In this document: one piece after another, positions 47,933 to 59,288 of the stretch
How the letters are laid out: every line of letters begins with the position of its first letter
Numbering within the stretch: position 1 is the stretch's first letter
Source: Citrus sinensis
Taxonomy: Eukaryota > Streptophyta > Magnoliopsida > Sapindales > Rutaceae
Length of the DNA: 64,000 bases
Direction: 5' to 3'
NCBI RefSeq assembly: GCF_022201045.2
Contig: NC_068560.1
Span: forward strand, 37,535,001-37,599,000
Made by a program: the position numbers and the translations under genes
The notes under the pieces: model-generated
Databases searched by the model: none
What the model saw: the letters and a program-made list of their open reading frames with translations, nothing else
Told to the model about the DNA's origin: nothing

Positions 47933-50900
47933 ATGGGAGGTGCTTGCTCAGGAGGGACTAAAAGGCAAAATCAAAAGATTGGACAAAATACTTCAAGGTT
48001 TTCGGGGAAGCTGAAGTCAGTGAACGCAAGTAACCAGGGGAAGAATCATCATTCAAATGCAAATTTAGATGATCATGTGAAGAAGAAGGAGAAAATGAAT
48101 TTGGAAGACACATCGTCCTTGCCATTTTCCTGTGAATTGGCATCAAGGCCTGACAAGAAAGGATCCAATAAGGTTTTGTTTTCAATAAATTTTACTACAC
48201 TTTGGATATTCATAGTTGGATTTGATTGAAAATCTTTGCTTCATGTTTGTGTTTTGTACGTTGCAGATGACCCAGAAGAGGTCATTTATGGGAAGAGGTG
48301 GCGCCGCAGGCCTAGCAATGACAGTAGATGTTCTAGATGCATTAGGAAGTAGCATGTCGAGTTTGAATGCCAGCAGTGGGTTTATCTCTGGCGTAACTTC
48401 AAAAGGGAATAAGATATCTATATTGGCATTTGAAGTAGCAAATACAATAGCAAAAGGTGCAAACTTGTTTCAATCTCTTTCGGAAGAAAATATCCAGTTC
48501 CTGAAAACGGAGGTACTACATTCCTCAGGAGTACAAGAATTGGTCTCCACAGATATGAAAGAGCTGCTTAGGATTGCTGCTGCAGACAAGAGGTTGATGT
48601 CTTTTAGATTAAATATATTTTTTCTTTGCTCTGATCTTCGTAATGCACCATAAGCAAAGACCCACATTGGCATCACGGGTTTCTATTGTCTCATTGTTAA
48701 TTCTTGGGTATTCACAGGGAGGAATTCGATGTTTTCTTGAGGGAAGTAATTAGATTCGGAAACCTATGCAAAGACCCCCAATGGCACAATTTGGATCGGT
48801 ACTTTTCAAAGTAAGATGGACCTGTGTGATGAATTATTTTTCGGTTAGATTGCTGATGGTGAATGACAATGAATGTAACTTTTTGATGTGATTGCAACAT
48901 TTCAGTTTAAAGTCAGAGTACTTAAACCATAGGCAGCCTAGAGGAGAGGCAGAAACGAGAATGAAAGAATTAACCACTCTGGCTCAGCATACTTCTGTAA
49001 GTACTTTCTCTTATAATTATAAAGCTTGGCTCTTGAATTGTATACAGGATTCAGTTACCATTTTCACAGGATGCTGCAATTGCTTGAATTAATAATTGTG
49101 CAATGCCCTTGTCCAAATTTGGGGGTCTTGTACAGATGCTATGTGATCCCACTGAAAAAATGAAGCTTTTTCTTCACTTTACAGTTCTAATATTTCAAAC
49201 TTCAAAATATGTAATATGCTGAACTAGATGTGTCGAAGTATAAAATCTGTCAAATGTATGCAGTTAGTGTTGCAAAGCTTCAGTTTACTCATTCTACTCA
49301 GAATCTAACTTCTTTTACTTATGTAGGAATTGTATCACGAGTACAATGCTTTGGACAGGTTTGAGCTAGACTATCGACGAAAGCTTGAGGAACTGGATTC
49401 CTTAAATCTTCCTCGAAAAGGTTAGGCCTGTGTAAACTTGTTCTCTAACCATAGATCAAATAGAATAGGCTCAGGTATGCCGAGCTTTTATTTTTCTGAC
49501 CATTGACAATTAGAGGTAGGTCTGCTAGCCTTTCCACTGACCATTACTCCTATATGTGCCAATAGCAGGACATTTGATACATCAGAGATAAATTCAATTA
49601 GCATTACTGTAGTAGAAATCATTAGCCCGTCACTGATTTTTAATGCTGTGCTTTAATTGATTGACACTAAGTTTATCTTCTCTTTTATTCTTAAATTTTA
49701 TTGTTCAGTCTGCAGTTTATGTACATAGCATACTCATGGTCCTTGATTTTTTTCCAGCTGTTTTTCTTGGATAAATATTGCTTACTGTTATATTGCTGTA
49801 GATGAATGACTTTTTTATGTTTCCAGCTATAACTTGTGTGTGGAGTTGGTGCAGTAGTTTTATTTAACAGCTAATTCTATTGAATGCAGGAGAGGGTGTA
49901 ACATTTCTGCATAGTGACCTAAAACAGCAAAGAAAGCTTGTAAGGAGTTTGAAAAAGAAATCTCTTTGGTCTAGAAATTTGGAGGAGGTATGCATTTATG
50001 AACACCTTTTTTTTTTTTTTTTAAAAGGTCGGTATGAACAACTTATTTTTACTGCTAAGAGAAGCTGAGTGTGAACCTGTGAGACTCTTGAAGATCGATT
50101 GTTGATTCATTTCTGCTAGTTGAAACTTTCCTTCAATAAGTTATTTTACCATATTTTACTTTAATTTTTCTTTCTTGCACCATTCATACTATTGAGTCTA
50201 TGATGGTCATGGTATATTGCATTTTCTGTTGTCAATAGCAAATCTAAGGCTGTTGAGTACACTCCTTGAATTTTAATTTTGTTGATTGCAGGTCATGGAG
50301 AAGTTTGTTGAGATTGCTGCATATATGCATCAAGCCATCTTGGAAGCATTTGGAAGTGATGGTATGAATCTGGGAGAGTGATATCAACTCTTATGATGAA
50401 ACTAAGAGCAACTACCATTTGAACTTGAAACTATGAATCATCTGCATACACGTGTATTAGATGAGTGTGTGCAAGTATCTGCTTGGTCGGCTTTAAAAAC
50501 TTGGTCCAAAAGTTTAATTGCTGCAAAGAAAAAGATTGCAATCTGTTGGATTTTCATCTCAACTGGAAATTTTTTATTTGCTCTAATTTTACTTGAATCT
50601 TCCAGTACAAGTTGTTGGCTTTGAAGAATGCCCTTTAAATCTTATGCTGTTGTCATTTTGTTGCAGGCAGGACACTGATTAGTGATGACCCCGCTAAGAT
50701 TCCAGAGAGCCTAGGTTCAGCAGGGCTTGCACTGCACTATGCTAACATAATCAATCAGATAGATAACATTGTAAGTTACTTTGTCTTCTGTAATTGTGTT
50801 ATGCTATATATGGAATCAATTTTCCAATTTGAAAATGTAACTTGAGGAAATTTGTATATTAGGTATCTCGCCCTTCCTCCCTTCCTCCCAATATGAGGGA

Positions 50901-52035
50901 TACATTGTACAATGGGTTGCCAGCCACTGTCAAGATGAATCTACGTTCGCGATTGCAGACGGTTAATGGGAAGGAAGAGGTATGTTCTCCATAGAATAGT
51001 TGACTTCACCTATTTCCAATGTTGTCAAACTATGGTCGTAACTGAGGCTTCAGTGTAAATATAGCATTGATATGATACAAATCTATAATATTACCTTGGT
51101 TACTTAATTGTTGCATGTTGTATTTCCTTCAGCTCTCAGCTTTTCAGATCAAAGCAGAAATGGAAAAGACACTTCAGTGGCTAGTTCCAGTTGCCACCAA
51201 TACCACAAAGTATGTCAAACTAGAGTTTTATGAATACTCTTAACTGCTTCGAATTTGCCTATGTTTCCATTTTGTTTCCTGTATGAACAAAGGTTCTTTT
51301 AATTTTATTTTTTCTTATTTGCCACTTTCTTATACATTTGCTTCCTTTCCTTTTGTTGTAAACGATGACAGAGCACATCAAGGTTTCGGCTGGGTTGGAG
51401 AATGGGCGAACACTGGGTCAGTCTCTTCTCTTTCTCTCCCCATATACAAACATTTAACACACATGCACACAGCACACTCATATATATGGTGAATTGATTC
51501 ACTGGATAGACGTTCCACGGTCTTTTTCCTTTTGTTTGACAGTCATGAATTTGGCAAGGGTACAGCTACGAACGACAACCTGACCCGATTGCAGACGCTT
51601 TATCATGCGGACAAACAGAAGACAGATAAATACATACTTGAATTGGTGATATGGCTTAACCGATTGATCAGCATATTAAGACATAAAGATCATGGTTCCC
51701 AGCCTCTGCCCACTCGATTCCCCACTCAAAAGGGAACGGTTTCGCATTCTCAGATGCCGAGAACTCTTTCTCTGAACTATGGTACTAAAACCCACAGGAT
51801 TCAACTATCACAAGAAGAACAAAATTTGTTAGACAAAACGAATGGGAGGAGGTTAATTCCCGGAATAAGCAAAAGTCAGGAATTTTCTGTAGCCAAGAAG
51901 AAGGGATCTAAAGTCTGGGCATTGTGCAAAAGCACTGGGAGCTCTCCTAACAGAGAGATGAGTGGGAGGCAGAACTTGGACCATCCAAAGGCTAATATCT
52001 TAGATGTTATGGATGGGTTAGATTCCTGGTATTGA
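47933..52035 (+). CDS. PSI1: PSK SIMULATOR (PSI1)-like protein, DUF3475/DUF668
   Basis: Twelve coding exons: 47933-48172, 48267-48592, 48718-48810, 48906-48996, 49327-49420, 49890-49987, 50292-50361, 50667-50770, 50863-50979, 51133-51209, 51372-51416 and 51543-52035, giving 615 residues with phases consistent throughout. MGGACSGG is an N-myristoylation signal. [20 protein letters not shown] opens the DUF3475 domain (residues about 140-200). The DUF668 domain follows later ([39 protein letters not shown]-type block, [15 protein letters not shown]). The C-terminal tail is Ser/basic-rich. Arabidopsis PSI1 acts with phytosulfokine signalling to promote growth. Location and function here are inferred from that relative. 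The start is supported by the shared N-terminus of the mini-gene upstream. Confidence 0.93.
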
Positions 52036-52039
52036 GCTC

Positions 52040-52650
52040 CCTATAGTTTTGTTCTTGATTAAATCTCATTTTAGGCATCTTATTGGCTTCTTACATATCT
52101 CCTCATTTTCTTATTCTATTGTACCAGTCCATTGTATATATAATTCTTGGATGGTGGTCTATTTACTAGAGAGGTAATAATGTTTATACAAATTTATTGG
52201 TTTTCGTATGGGTAAGAGTGTTGGATGTGGTAGTCCCACAACAGTTTTTCAACTGCAAAATTCTGTGAACAAATTATATTATCAAAATCGCGACATGTTT
52301 TGATATTCATTTAACAAACTAGTTTTGCATTTTGCTTTAGTTAAGCCTACTGCACTCATTTTCACTGCTTTTATGCACTTGCCGTTTCTCGTTTCTCAGC
52401 TCAACTAAACCATCTTCCCCAGATAAGACGTCGGCACGGTGTGCACTTTGCCTCCTTCATGCTGTCTGTCTTTTCCACTAAGTTAATGCAAGAAACAATC
52501 CACAACAACTTTGACTCAAAATTCAGGTTTTCTTTTTATTTTATAAGACCCCATCTCCAACTGTTCCACAATCTAGAAAACAGTTGCACCAACACCATTC
52601 ATTCACTATATAATTGTGTCATAACTTCTTTGGTGGTGCTGGCGACGTGG
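52040..52650. other. 3' flank of PSI1-like gene and promoter of next gene
   Basis: No gene recognised. A TATATAATT-type TATA box lies about 50 bp upstream of the ATG at 52656, so the next gene has a very short leader. Confidence 0.5.
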
Positions 52651-52655
52651 TACCA

Positions 52656-53192
52656 ATGGAAATCATCAAGACCAAGAAATCATGTCTAATTTTCTTGCTT
52701 CTTAACTTTAACTCTCCCTTTCTTTATCCTGGAGAAGCTCTATCCCCAGCTGAAACAACAGAAGAATCAACACCACAGCTAAAAACACCAGCTGGCCTTC
52801 CACAGAATGGCGAAAACACACCTCTTCTTGCTTCCCCTCCATTTCCAATTCCAGCTACAACCAAAACTCCGATCATTGGACCTCTGAACAATCAGGGACA
52901 GCAATCTCAAACAGTCTTACCACCGCAACAACAGGTGATTTATCCACAACAGAGCCTAAACCAGCCATTCTCAGGCTTCATTCAGCCATTTGCTTCCGCA
53001 AACCAGCCATTCGTGGGGGTGAATCGGCAGCCTTTTTCTTCTTCCAATCAGCCGTTTGGGGTTAGTAACCAAGAAGGCTTGGCTGATAACACTCCTCTTG
53101 ACAGTGGAGTTTCAAAAAAGAGTAGCTACATCATAGCAGTTCCTTTGGCCTTTTTATTCGCTTCGTTGGCCAACCTAGGATTTACTTTTTAG
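52656..53192 (+). CDS. secreted, probably GPI-anchored, NQPF-repeat Pro/Gln-rich protein
   Basis: A single exon of 178 residues. The start MEIIKTKKSCLIFLLLNF was chosen because it opens a signal peptide and sits just below a TATA box; an in-frame ATG 14 codons upstream would bury the signal. The body is rich in Pro, Gln, Thr and Asn. At about residues 105-150 it has a degenerate repeat built on (N)QPF (LNQPFSGF, IQPFASA, NQPFVGV, RQPFSSS, NQPFGVS). The C-terminus DSGVSKKSSYIIAVPLAFLFASLANLGFTF-stop has the small-residue/spacer/hydrophobic-tail layout of a GPI-anchor signal. The body should therefore face the cell wall or apoplast. I recognise no named family. Function unknown. Confidence 0.75.
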   Translation: MEIIKTKKSCLIFLLLNFNSPFLYPGEALSPAETTEESTPQLKTPAGLPQNGENTPLLASPPFPIPATTKTPIIGPLNNQGQQSQTVLPPQQQVIYPQQSLNQPFSGFIQPFASANQPFVGVNRQPFSSSNQPFGVSNQEGLADNTPLDSGVSKKSSYIIAVPLAFLFASLANLGFTF

Positions 53193-53439
53193 GTCCATGG
53201 TTATTAATTCTGCTTGCTTTTGTTGTATAACGTCGTGCTCCAACGTACAAATCCTATTATTCAAAATGGCATTTCTATTAAATTTCAAATCTTCCAATTG
53301 CCTCTTAGAAATTTTCCCAGTGGAACAATTGATTACTAATTGAATGAAAAATTAAAAAAAAAAAATTAATACTCTGTTTCTTTCAATATTCTAATTAAAA
53401 CACAATGAATATTTCTATTTCAAAGAATGATTCCTTCAA

Positions 53440-53606
53440 GTAGGGATCAGATCGGTAAAGATGGGAGTGCCCAGATTGTCGTAACCAGGCTTTGGGGCGG
53501 ACACCCATCTCGCAGACTTTAAGCGAGCGATGACCACTCATCACATCCCCGTTACTGCCTGAAGGATCATAAGAACCGAGGGCAGCCTTCGAGTTGGTAA
53601 TTTATA
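53440..53606 (-). ncRNA. candidate structured RNA, box C/D-like, with snRNA-type promoter
   Basis: On the minus strand ATCCCACATCG (53650-53640) matches the plant snRNA upstream sequence element RTCCCACATCG. A TATAAATT box (53606-53599) follows after exactly 33 bp, the spacing of RNA polymerase II plant snRNA genes. Downstream, GTGATGA (53544-53538, box C consensus RTGATGA) and CTGA (53450-53447, box D) are bracketed by GGGGA and TCCCT, which pair as a terminal stem. Between them are two further stems: CTCGC/GCGAG (with CAT/ATG), and GATGG-GTGTCC pairing with GGGCAC-TC-CCATC. No open frame explains the conserved, GC-richer sequence. It is not U1, U2, U4, U5, U6, U3, 7SL or telomerase RNA as I remember them. 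Ends are estimates; I cannot exclude a transposon-derived promoter. Confidence 0.5.
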
Positions 53607-53639
53607 GCGACGCGTCGAATAATTACCTTTATTCATGAG

Positions 53640-53650
53640 CGATGTGGGAT
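53640..53650 (-). promoter_or_regulatory. USE motif of snRNA-type promoter
   Basis: ATCCCACATCG on the minus strand, identical to the plant USE consensus. It is 33 bp from TATAAATT, with GGGCC/GCCCA motifs just upstream (about 53665-53680). Confidence 0.65.
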
Positions 53651-54142
53651 AGCGTCTTCACGCCCACAAGGCCCAAGTTTAAGCCATGGTTTCTCAATCA
53701 CGCTATCAAATCGAACGACTTGTCCCCCAAAACATCTATATAAGTGCGACATTTAGTTGTTTATAACCAAGACGTGACTATGTTGTCGTATATTTTATCA
53801 AACTAAACTGGTGTTAAAAAGAGGAATTTTGTAGCAAGAATAGTAAAGTACTCTTCTTGTTCTTTACGGTTCATTTTATTTCTAAAAGATCAATGGTTGA
53901 AGAAAAATACAATGCTTACAACTCAAGGCATGCAACAAAATTCCCAGAAGACAACGCCATTGGCTATCACACAATTTGGTTCCATATGATCAGTATTCCT
54001 ACCGTTAGTGGAAAATAAATAAGCTAATAAACTAACAAACCAACAAATCTAACTATAGCTAAATATATCCTATGCTACTGAAAGAATGGCAACATTCGCA
54101 AAGGTCCATTAAAAAAATATTTTTAAAAGTCATGATATAAAT

Positions 54143-55850
54143 TAGCAGGCCTTCCTTCCACATTTAATGATATTTGCTGCCGGAATTGGAGCTGCGACTG
54201 CTTCAGGAATTGTTGAGGGATCATCCTCCCCAACACTTTTAACTCTAAATATAGCTCCTGCCCAAGATACCAACTCTCTGCATCTTGTGATCTCAAGTTC
54301 CACGTCCCTTGATTGTCAAACTTTATCAATATTGCCGTCCACGAAAATGGATAAACCTGCTCAATAATCACAAGTACAATGTCACAACATTAACTTGACA
54401 GTTACACATAATTCAAGTTTAATTATGCAACTCAATTGACAAATCAACCTAAACCGTATAACGAGACACAACGTCAACCATGTTGTATACTGCCATCTTA
54501 CTCTCGTCCCATGGCCCCCGATCTATTCTGTAAAGCAAATTGCATCACACAATGTCACCAAGTACATTTTTGTTAAGCCAGGTAGAAAAGAACTGCAAGT
54601 TTGGCTCACCCAACAACAAAGAAATTGTAGCCATCGATGTGGTATGATTGCAAATATGAAAGAGGATTGTAGAAAACGATATGGATGAAGTCATGGCAAT
54701 TGACATTGATAACTGAAGTTCCCAATGTAGGGAAAGTTAAAAATGGGGAGTCAGAGTCGGGGGAAATATCGACAGACGCTATATCATAAGGTAGTTGAAA
54801 GTATTCAGCTAACTTCAATGGCGTGTCTGGGTGCACAAATGATATTCCATTGAGTGTATATCGGAGTTTCATTCCGAGATCATACATAAGACCCTTTTTT
54901 ATGAACAATGTGCGTGAAATATTAATGCTTCCATAATGAAATGACCCTTGAGGATAGGCCTAGCAGCTCCTGCTGATAAATCCCACCTGTTAAGAACAAC
55001 CAAAAAAAAAAAAAAATTCAACCCGATTGTTTCATGTTTCACTCTTAGGCATAGGTGAGTGATTCGTGTTCAATTACCTTATTGAACGAGCCTGTTCCAT
55101 TGAGAATATGTAATCAAAAGGGTGTGGCCCTGATGGAAGAGGGCCAAAAGGGTCTGCTTCAGAGCCTGGATAGCGTATTATGCCGATGCCAAATAGCTCA
55201 AAAGGTGCGAAACGGGAACTTGTAGCCATGTAAAAAGACACACCATTAGTTTAATTCTTAGCCGTTACTAAGACTGAGTAAGATTGGCCAACATGAACAT
55301 CCAAGCTGCTGTAAAAATTTTGAAGAGTGTAAGACCCTTCAGTCTCCACCAGCAATAGTAAATGGTCCTGAATCCTGAAGTTTATAGTTGTTTTCAAGCC
55401 AATGTTTGAAATCCTTAGCCCGTAAGTAGCCCCTGCAACACACAATGAAGAATAAAAATGCTTCAAAAAATAGCAGAAGCCATATGATATTAATAAATGA
55501 AAACAATCTGCGCCCCAAAAGGATTGTCACCTGGTTCAAAATAAAAAATTGCTTGATTAGGTTAGAGTCCATTGATGAGGATCCCATCCGGTAGGGGCAA
55601 AAGAGTTTCCAACATCAAGTGATGCTCTCATGTCCTGTAGGAATACATTTTATTTCTCCATTACACATAATAAGTGATATCATTTTTTAATGTCATATGA
55701 CTTGTATCATAAGCTTACCCAGTGATCAGAATTATACCAATCTCCAATGAGAGGATCAAATTCTCGGAGTGGTTGAGTAAATGGACCAGGAATAATGTTG
55801 CGGTTATTCACACGGATTGCACCGTATCGTCGGCAACACCAAGAAACGTA
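54143..55850 (-). pseudogene. SKU5-similar multicopper oxidase pseudogene, 5'-truncated
   Basis: Minus-strand exons match plant SKU5/ascorbate-oxidase-like proteins in order. Blocks seen: GAIRVNNRNIIPGPF and LIGDWYNSDHW (about 55850-55725), DGILINGL and QAIFYFEPGD (about 55600-55530), TYGLRISNIGLKTT and GQSYSVLVTAKN (about 55440-55255), GPLPSGPHPFDYIFSMEQAR (about 55140-55085), WDLSAGAARP, then SRTLFIKKGLMYDLGMKLRY and SYHIDGYNFFVVG (about 54990-54610), GPWDESKMAVYNMVDVVSRY (54534-54450), QVYPFSW and DAESWYLGQELYL, and the tail IIKCGRKAC. Disabled by stops after INGL and after TAKN and by frame changes after AARP and in the ELYL-VKSVGED region. The N-terminal third is missing. These wall/membrane proteins act in cell expansion; this copy should make none. 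Confidence 0.85.
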
Positions 55851-55902
55851 TCAGTACTAAATTATTTTCGGCCTTCAATTAGGAAGGAGTAATAGCATGA
55901 TG

Positions 55903-56814
55903 TAGGGATGGCAATTGTACCCGTAAACCCGTAAACCCGCCTAAACCCACCCTCCAAAACCTGTCTGTTGCGGGTAATTTTACCCGTTGCGGACGGGTTT
56001 AGTATTATAAATTACCACCCGCACATAGATGCAGGTGGGTTTGGTATTAACCTTATATCCGCTGGATACCCGCATGGATATCCACCAAACCCGCAATATT
56101 TTTTTCAAATATTTTTAATTTAATTTTAATCTAAAAATGTATAAAGAAAATAATGTCATTAATTAAATTACCAAATAGCCAAAGGCTCAAAGTTGTATAT
56201 GTGTGTATGTGGCCTATATCCTATTCTAAAGTCATAATCTAAAGAAAACTAAAGGCATTTTCCTTCGAATTAGTATTTGAAAATATTAATCTTAATTATT
56301 ATTATAGGCATTGTGTTGAATGGGTGCTTATGGTGGTGAATGAAATGAATATCTTCTATTGGAGCTTGTTTTAAATGATAATATGAAATGTAATTATTAT
56401 TTTTAGATACTAATTTGTGTTTTTTAAATGGATTTGTGTAATTTATACTTAAATTTGAGAATTTGTGTTGAATTGATGTGGAAATTTTAATTTTTCATTT
56501 ACATTATTTAAATATAAAATTGAGTATGTTATATGGAATTTGAGGTTATTATTATAAATTTATATATTAAACATTTGTGATTTTAAATACGGAAACCCGC
56601 AAAAAATCCACCGGATACCATTGCGGGTTTGGTAATTGTTAAAACCCGCTGCGGGTGGATTTTTGTAAAAAAATTAAAACCCGCTGCGGGTGGATTTTTG
56701 TAAAAAAATTAAAACCCGCTGCGGGTTGCAGGTGGGTTTGGTAATTTAAATTTTGTACGGGTTTGGGTTTGGTAATGGCAAACCTGCTGCGGGCGGTGCC
56801 CATTGCCATCCCTA
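55903..56814. mobile_element. hAT-like element with 8-bp TSD and internal tandem repeat
   Basis: It begins TAGGGATGGCAAT and ends ATTGCCATCCCTA, a perfect 13-bp terminal inverted repeat. Flanks are GCATGATG (55895-55902) and ACATGATG (56815-56822), an 8-bp duplication with one mismatch. Subterminal regions are full of AACCCGC/GCGGGTTT motifs. The core is AT-rich, with no transposase. It lies just beyond the broken 5' end of the oxidase pseudogene. Confidence 0.85.
56641..56726. repeat. 35-bp tandem repeat, about 2.5 copies
   Basis: Units 56641-56675 and 56676-56710 are identical (AAAACCCGCTGCGGGTGG plus a T/A-rich tail). A partial third follows. Each unit contains the palindrome ACCCGCTGCGGGT. 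It is part of the hAT-like element. Confidence 0.9.
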
Positions 56815-56948
56815 ACATGATGTATTCTATTAACAAATAATGACCAGTAAGAGTTATAGATGTTAGTGACTTGTTTTACTGCCGACTTTATACTTTCAGA
56901 AGAAATTTTAAAATATGTCAACCATACAAAAGTAAATGATATTATGAC

Positions 56949-57389
56949 CAGGGCAGAGACAACATATTGATTGACTGGGGGCTTACTCAATGGCGATAAA
57001 AAAAAATTAAAAAAGTAATAAATAATAAATTTAAAAGATTTATCATACTTCAATAGATGTTTATAATTATCCTTTATGAGTTTTCATACATTGATAACGT
57101 TGCATTATAACTTCATTATCAATATTATTGTAGGCTGTTTAAAAATTTGATTAATATTAATATTTATGGACTTGATTTTAGTTTGCAAAGCCCATCTCTT
57201 TTTATTTGTTTTAAAAACTTAGAGTGTGAGAATTTAAGTATAATTATGTATTAGGGACTTGAATATAAATTAGTGGGGGCTTAGGAAAAATTTATTAGAA
57301 ATTTTTGGCAAATCAAATTAGTTAGTAAAAGATTTTTTTTTTTAGTGGGGACTTAAGTCCCCACCGGTCCCAAGCTAGATCCGCCACTG
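56949..57389. mobile_element. second hAT-like element, degraded
   Basis: The right end read inward, CAGTGGCGGATCTAG, and the left end, CAGGGCAGAGACAAC, form an imperfect terminal repeat. Flanks ATTATGAC and ATTACGAA agree at six of eight positions. A 20-bp perfect palindrome, GTGGGGACTTAAGTCCCCAC, lies near its right end (about 57344-57363). No coding frame. Confidence 0.55.
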
Positions 57390-57399
57390 ATTACGAAAC

Positions 57400-59160
57400 A
57401 TGTATATTTATTTTAAAAAATTATCATGTAAGTAGTGATTATATTAAATTCAATTACACATATCATGCATGCATCAATTGATTGTAATACGTCATAAGTA
57501 TTTTAGAATTTCTCATACTTCCAGTTCCAGTATTAAGCTTAATAAATTTAGGGAGGAAGTGAGAAAACCAAACACCGTTATTTAGTCTTGTTGTTGCGTA
57601 GGCTGAAGCCCAATAAGATTTCAGCCCCCAGAAGGCCCAGATTCAATGAAAAAAATAATAATAAACGGGCAAACAAGCAAAAAACTCCAAGTGAGAATTA
57701 CGTTCTTTATTTTGCAAATTTTGTTTGAAATCAACGTCACTCAATTCCCCAGCAGAACTCCTATAGATATTATATTTTTTTAAAGCCAAATAGGTATTAG
57801 AGTTTAAAAACTTAGATCGTATTTATTTGCATACCAAAATAAATGAACAAGTTGAACACATACAAGACTACAATTCTTAACCCATGCAAACACCCTAAAA
57901 TTTTCATACAGCATCTGCTGAACATTGTTAAGGGGATATCTGCCGAACAATGTTGGTTGTTAATGGGATATTTGCTGAACATTGTTCAACATTCTCCTCA
58001 TCATTACAATAAAAAGTAACACAAAATTTGAAATTAAGTACTAAAAAAATTTTACATTTTTATGATCATATCCTTACGTATGCATGATTATTTTCTTCTC
58101 AATTTAAATTATTAAGTTTTGTTTCTAAAAATGAAAAAGATGGTTTATAAATTTTGGGTGTAAAAAAATATGGAAAAAAATTACGTTTAAAATGTGGGTA
58201 TAAAATATAATCAATAGTGATATGAATGAAGATAGGAATGGTGATGAAGAAAAGTGGTGAAGGAGACGTCGTTGCTTAAGAGAGAAAGCAAATGAAAGAG
58301 AGTACGATAGACATTCTAACATCTAAATATCAATTTGAGTCCCAACCCATATAGTATTCATTCGTTAAATGGTGGTTAAGTAATTTTATAAGTAATGAAA
58401 TCTATTATGCAATAAATGGATGAGACATGACATTAAAAAAATTAAATTATGACTCAAATATTAGGATCCTGAAAATTAATAAAATAAATATGGGTTAATT
58501 AAGAAATGGAAGATAAATTGAGGATACATAGCATTACTCCTGCCAATTGCGGGTCAAAGTTAGTTTAGGCCACACGCCCGCACTCAAAGGCCAATTTCAT
58601 GCTAATCTTATCTGGGCTTGGGGCACGGGCGTCGGGCGGTCAAGCCAGAAGTGTTAAAAAAGAAAATGGCCTTGATCAGTATAAGTGCCAAGAATATAGC
58701 CATCATGTATCCAGTCATTATTATTAATTCATATAATTAATTTCGGATTAAACATTAATACAGATGTAATTTATATTAACTCCAAATTAGAGATCAATAG
58801 GCACACAATAATTTATACGAAAGATCTAGAGATAATCAATGATTAAATCCAAAAATATTAATAGTAAGTCGTACGTGGTTATTAATTAAACTATGTGCTG
58901 GGAATTTAGATACAAACAAAAACGATTATTAAATATAAAGATATAAAATCAAACGAATAAAATGAATAGTAAAGATTGGGATCCATAATGAAAATCTTCC
59001 ACTAATTTCGTGTTTCTTGGACTACAAAATCATAGATGCGAAAAAGATGGAGAAATGATCTTTTAGCTACTTCATAAGAAGTCAAAAGAAATATAAATTC
59101 AAAATATTTTTTAAACACAAATTCTTATTAGAGTGTTGGAGTATCTTTTATATATGGAGA
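57400..59160. other. intergenic, no gene recognised
   Basis: AT-rich with scattered GC-richer patches (about 58550-58650, GGGCACGGGCGTCGGGC). No family-like frame. No N-terminal exon of the oxidase pseudogene was found here. Confidence 0.45.
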
Positions 59161-59162
59161 AA

Positions 59163-59288
59163 ACTATGGTGCAACGGTGACACGGTGCCAACGTTGCACC
59201 CGGCTGTTGGATTACAATGAATCCATCTATTTAAGTAGATTTAACGGCTGGATGCAATGGTAATACGGTACCACCGTTGCACCGTAGT
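59163..59288. mobile_element. MITE, 126 bp
   Basis: Imperfect inverted arms of about 45 bp: ACTATGGTGCAACGGTG at the left end, and inverted ACTACGGTGCAACGGTGG at the right. The arms diverge more toward the centre (GGCTGTTGGAT / AGCCGTTAAAT). No coding. No clear target duplication. Confidence 0.65.

Noticed and set aside
53440-53650. Telomerase RNA, U3, 7SL or a spliceosomal snRNA
   Set aside because: No CTAAACCC-type template, no U3 5' domain, no 7SL head and no Sm site. The 33-bp promoter spacing is the Pol II type.
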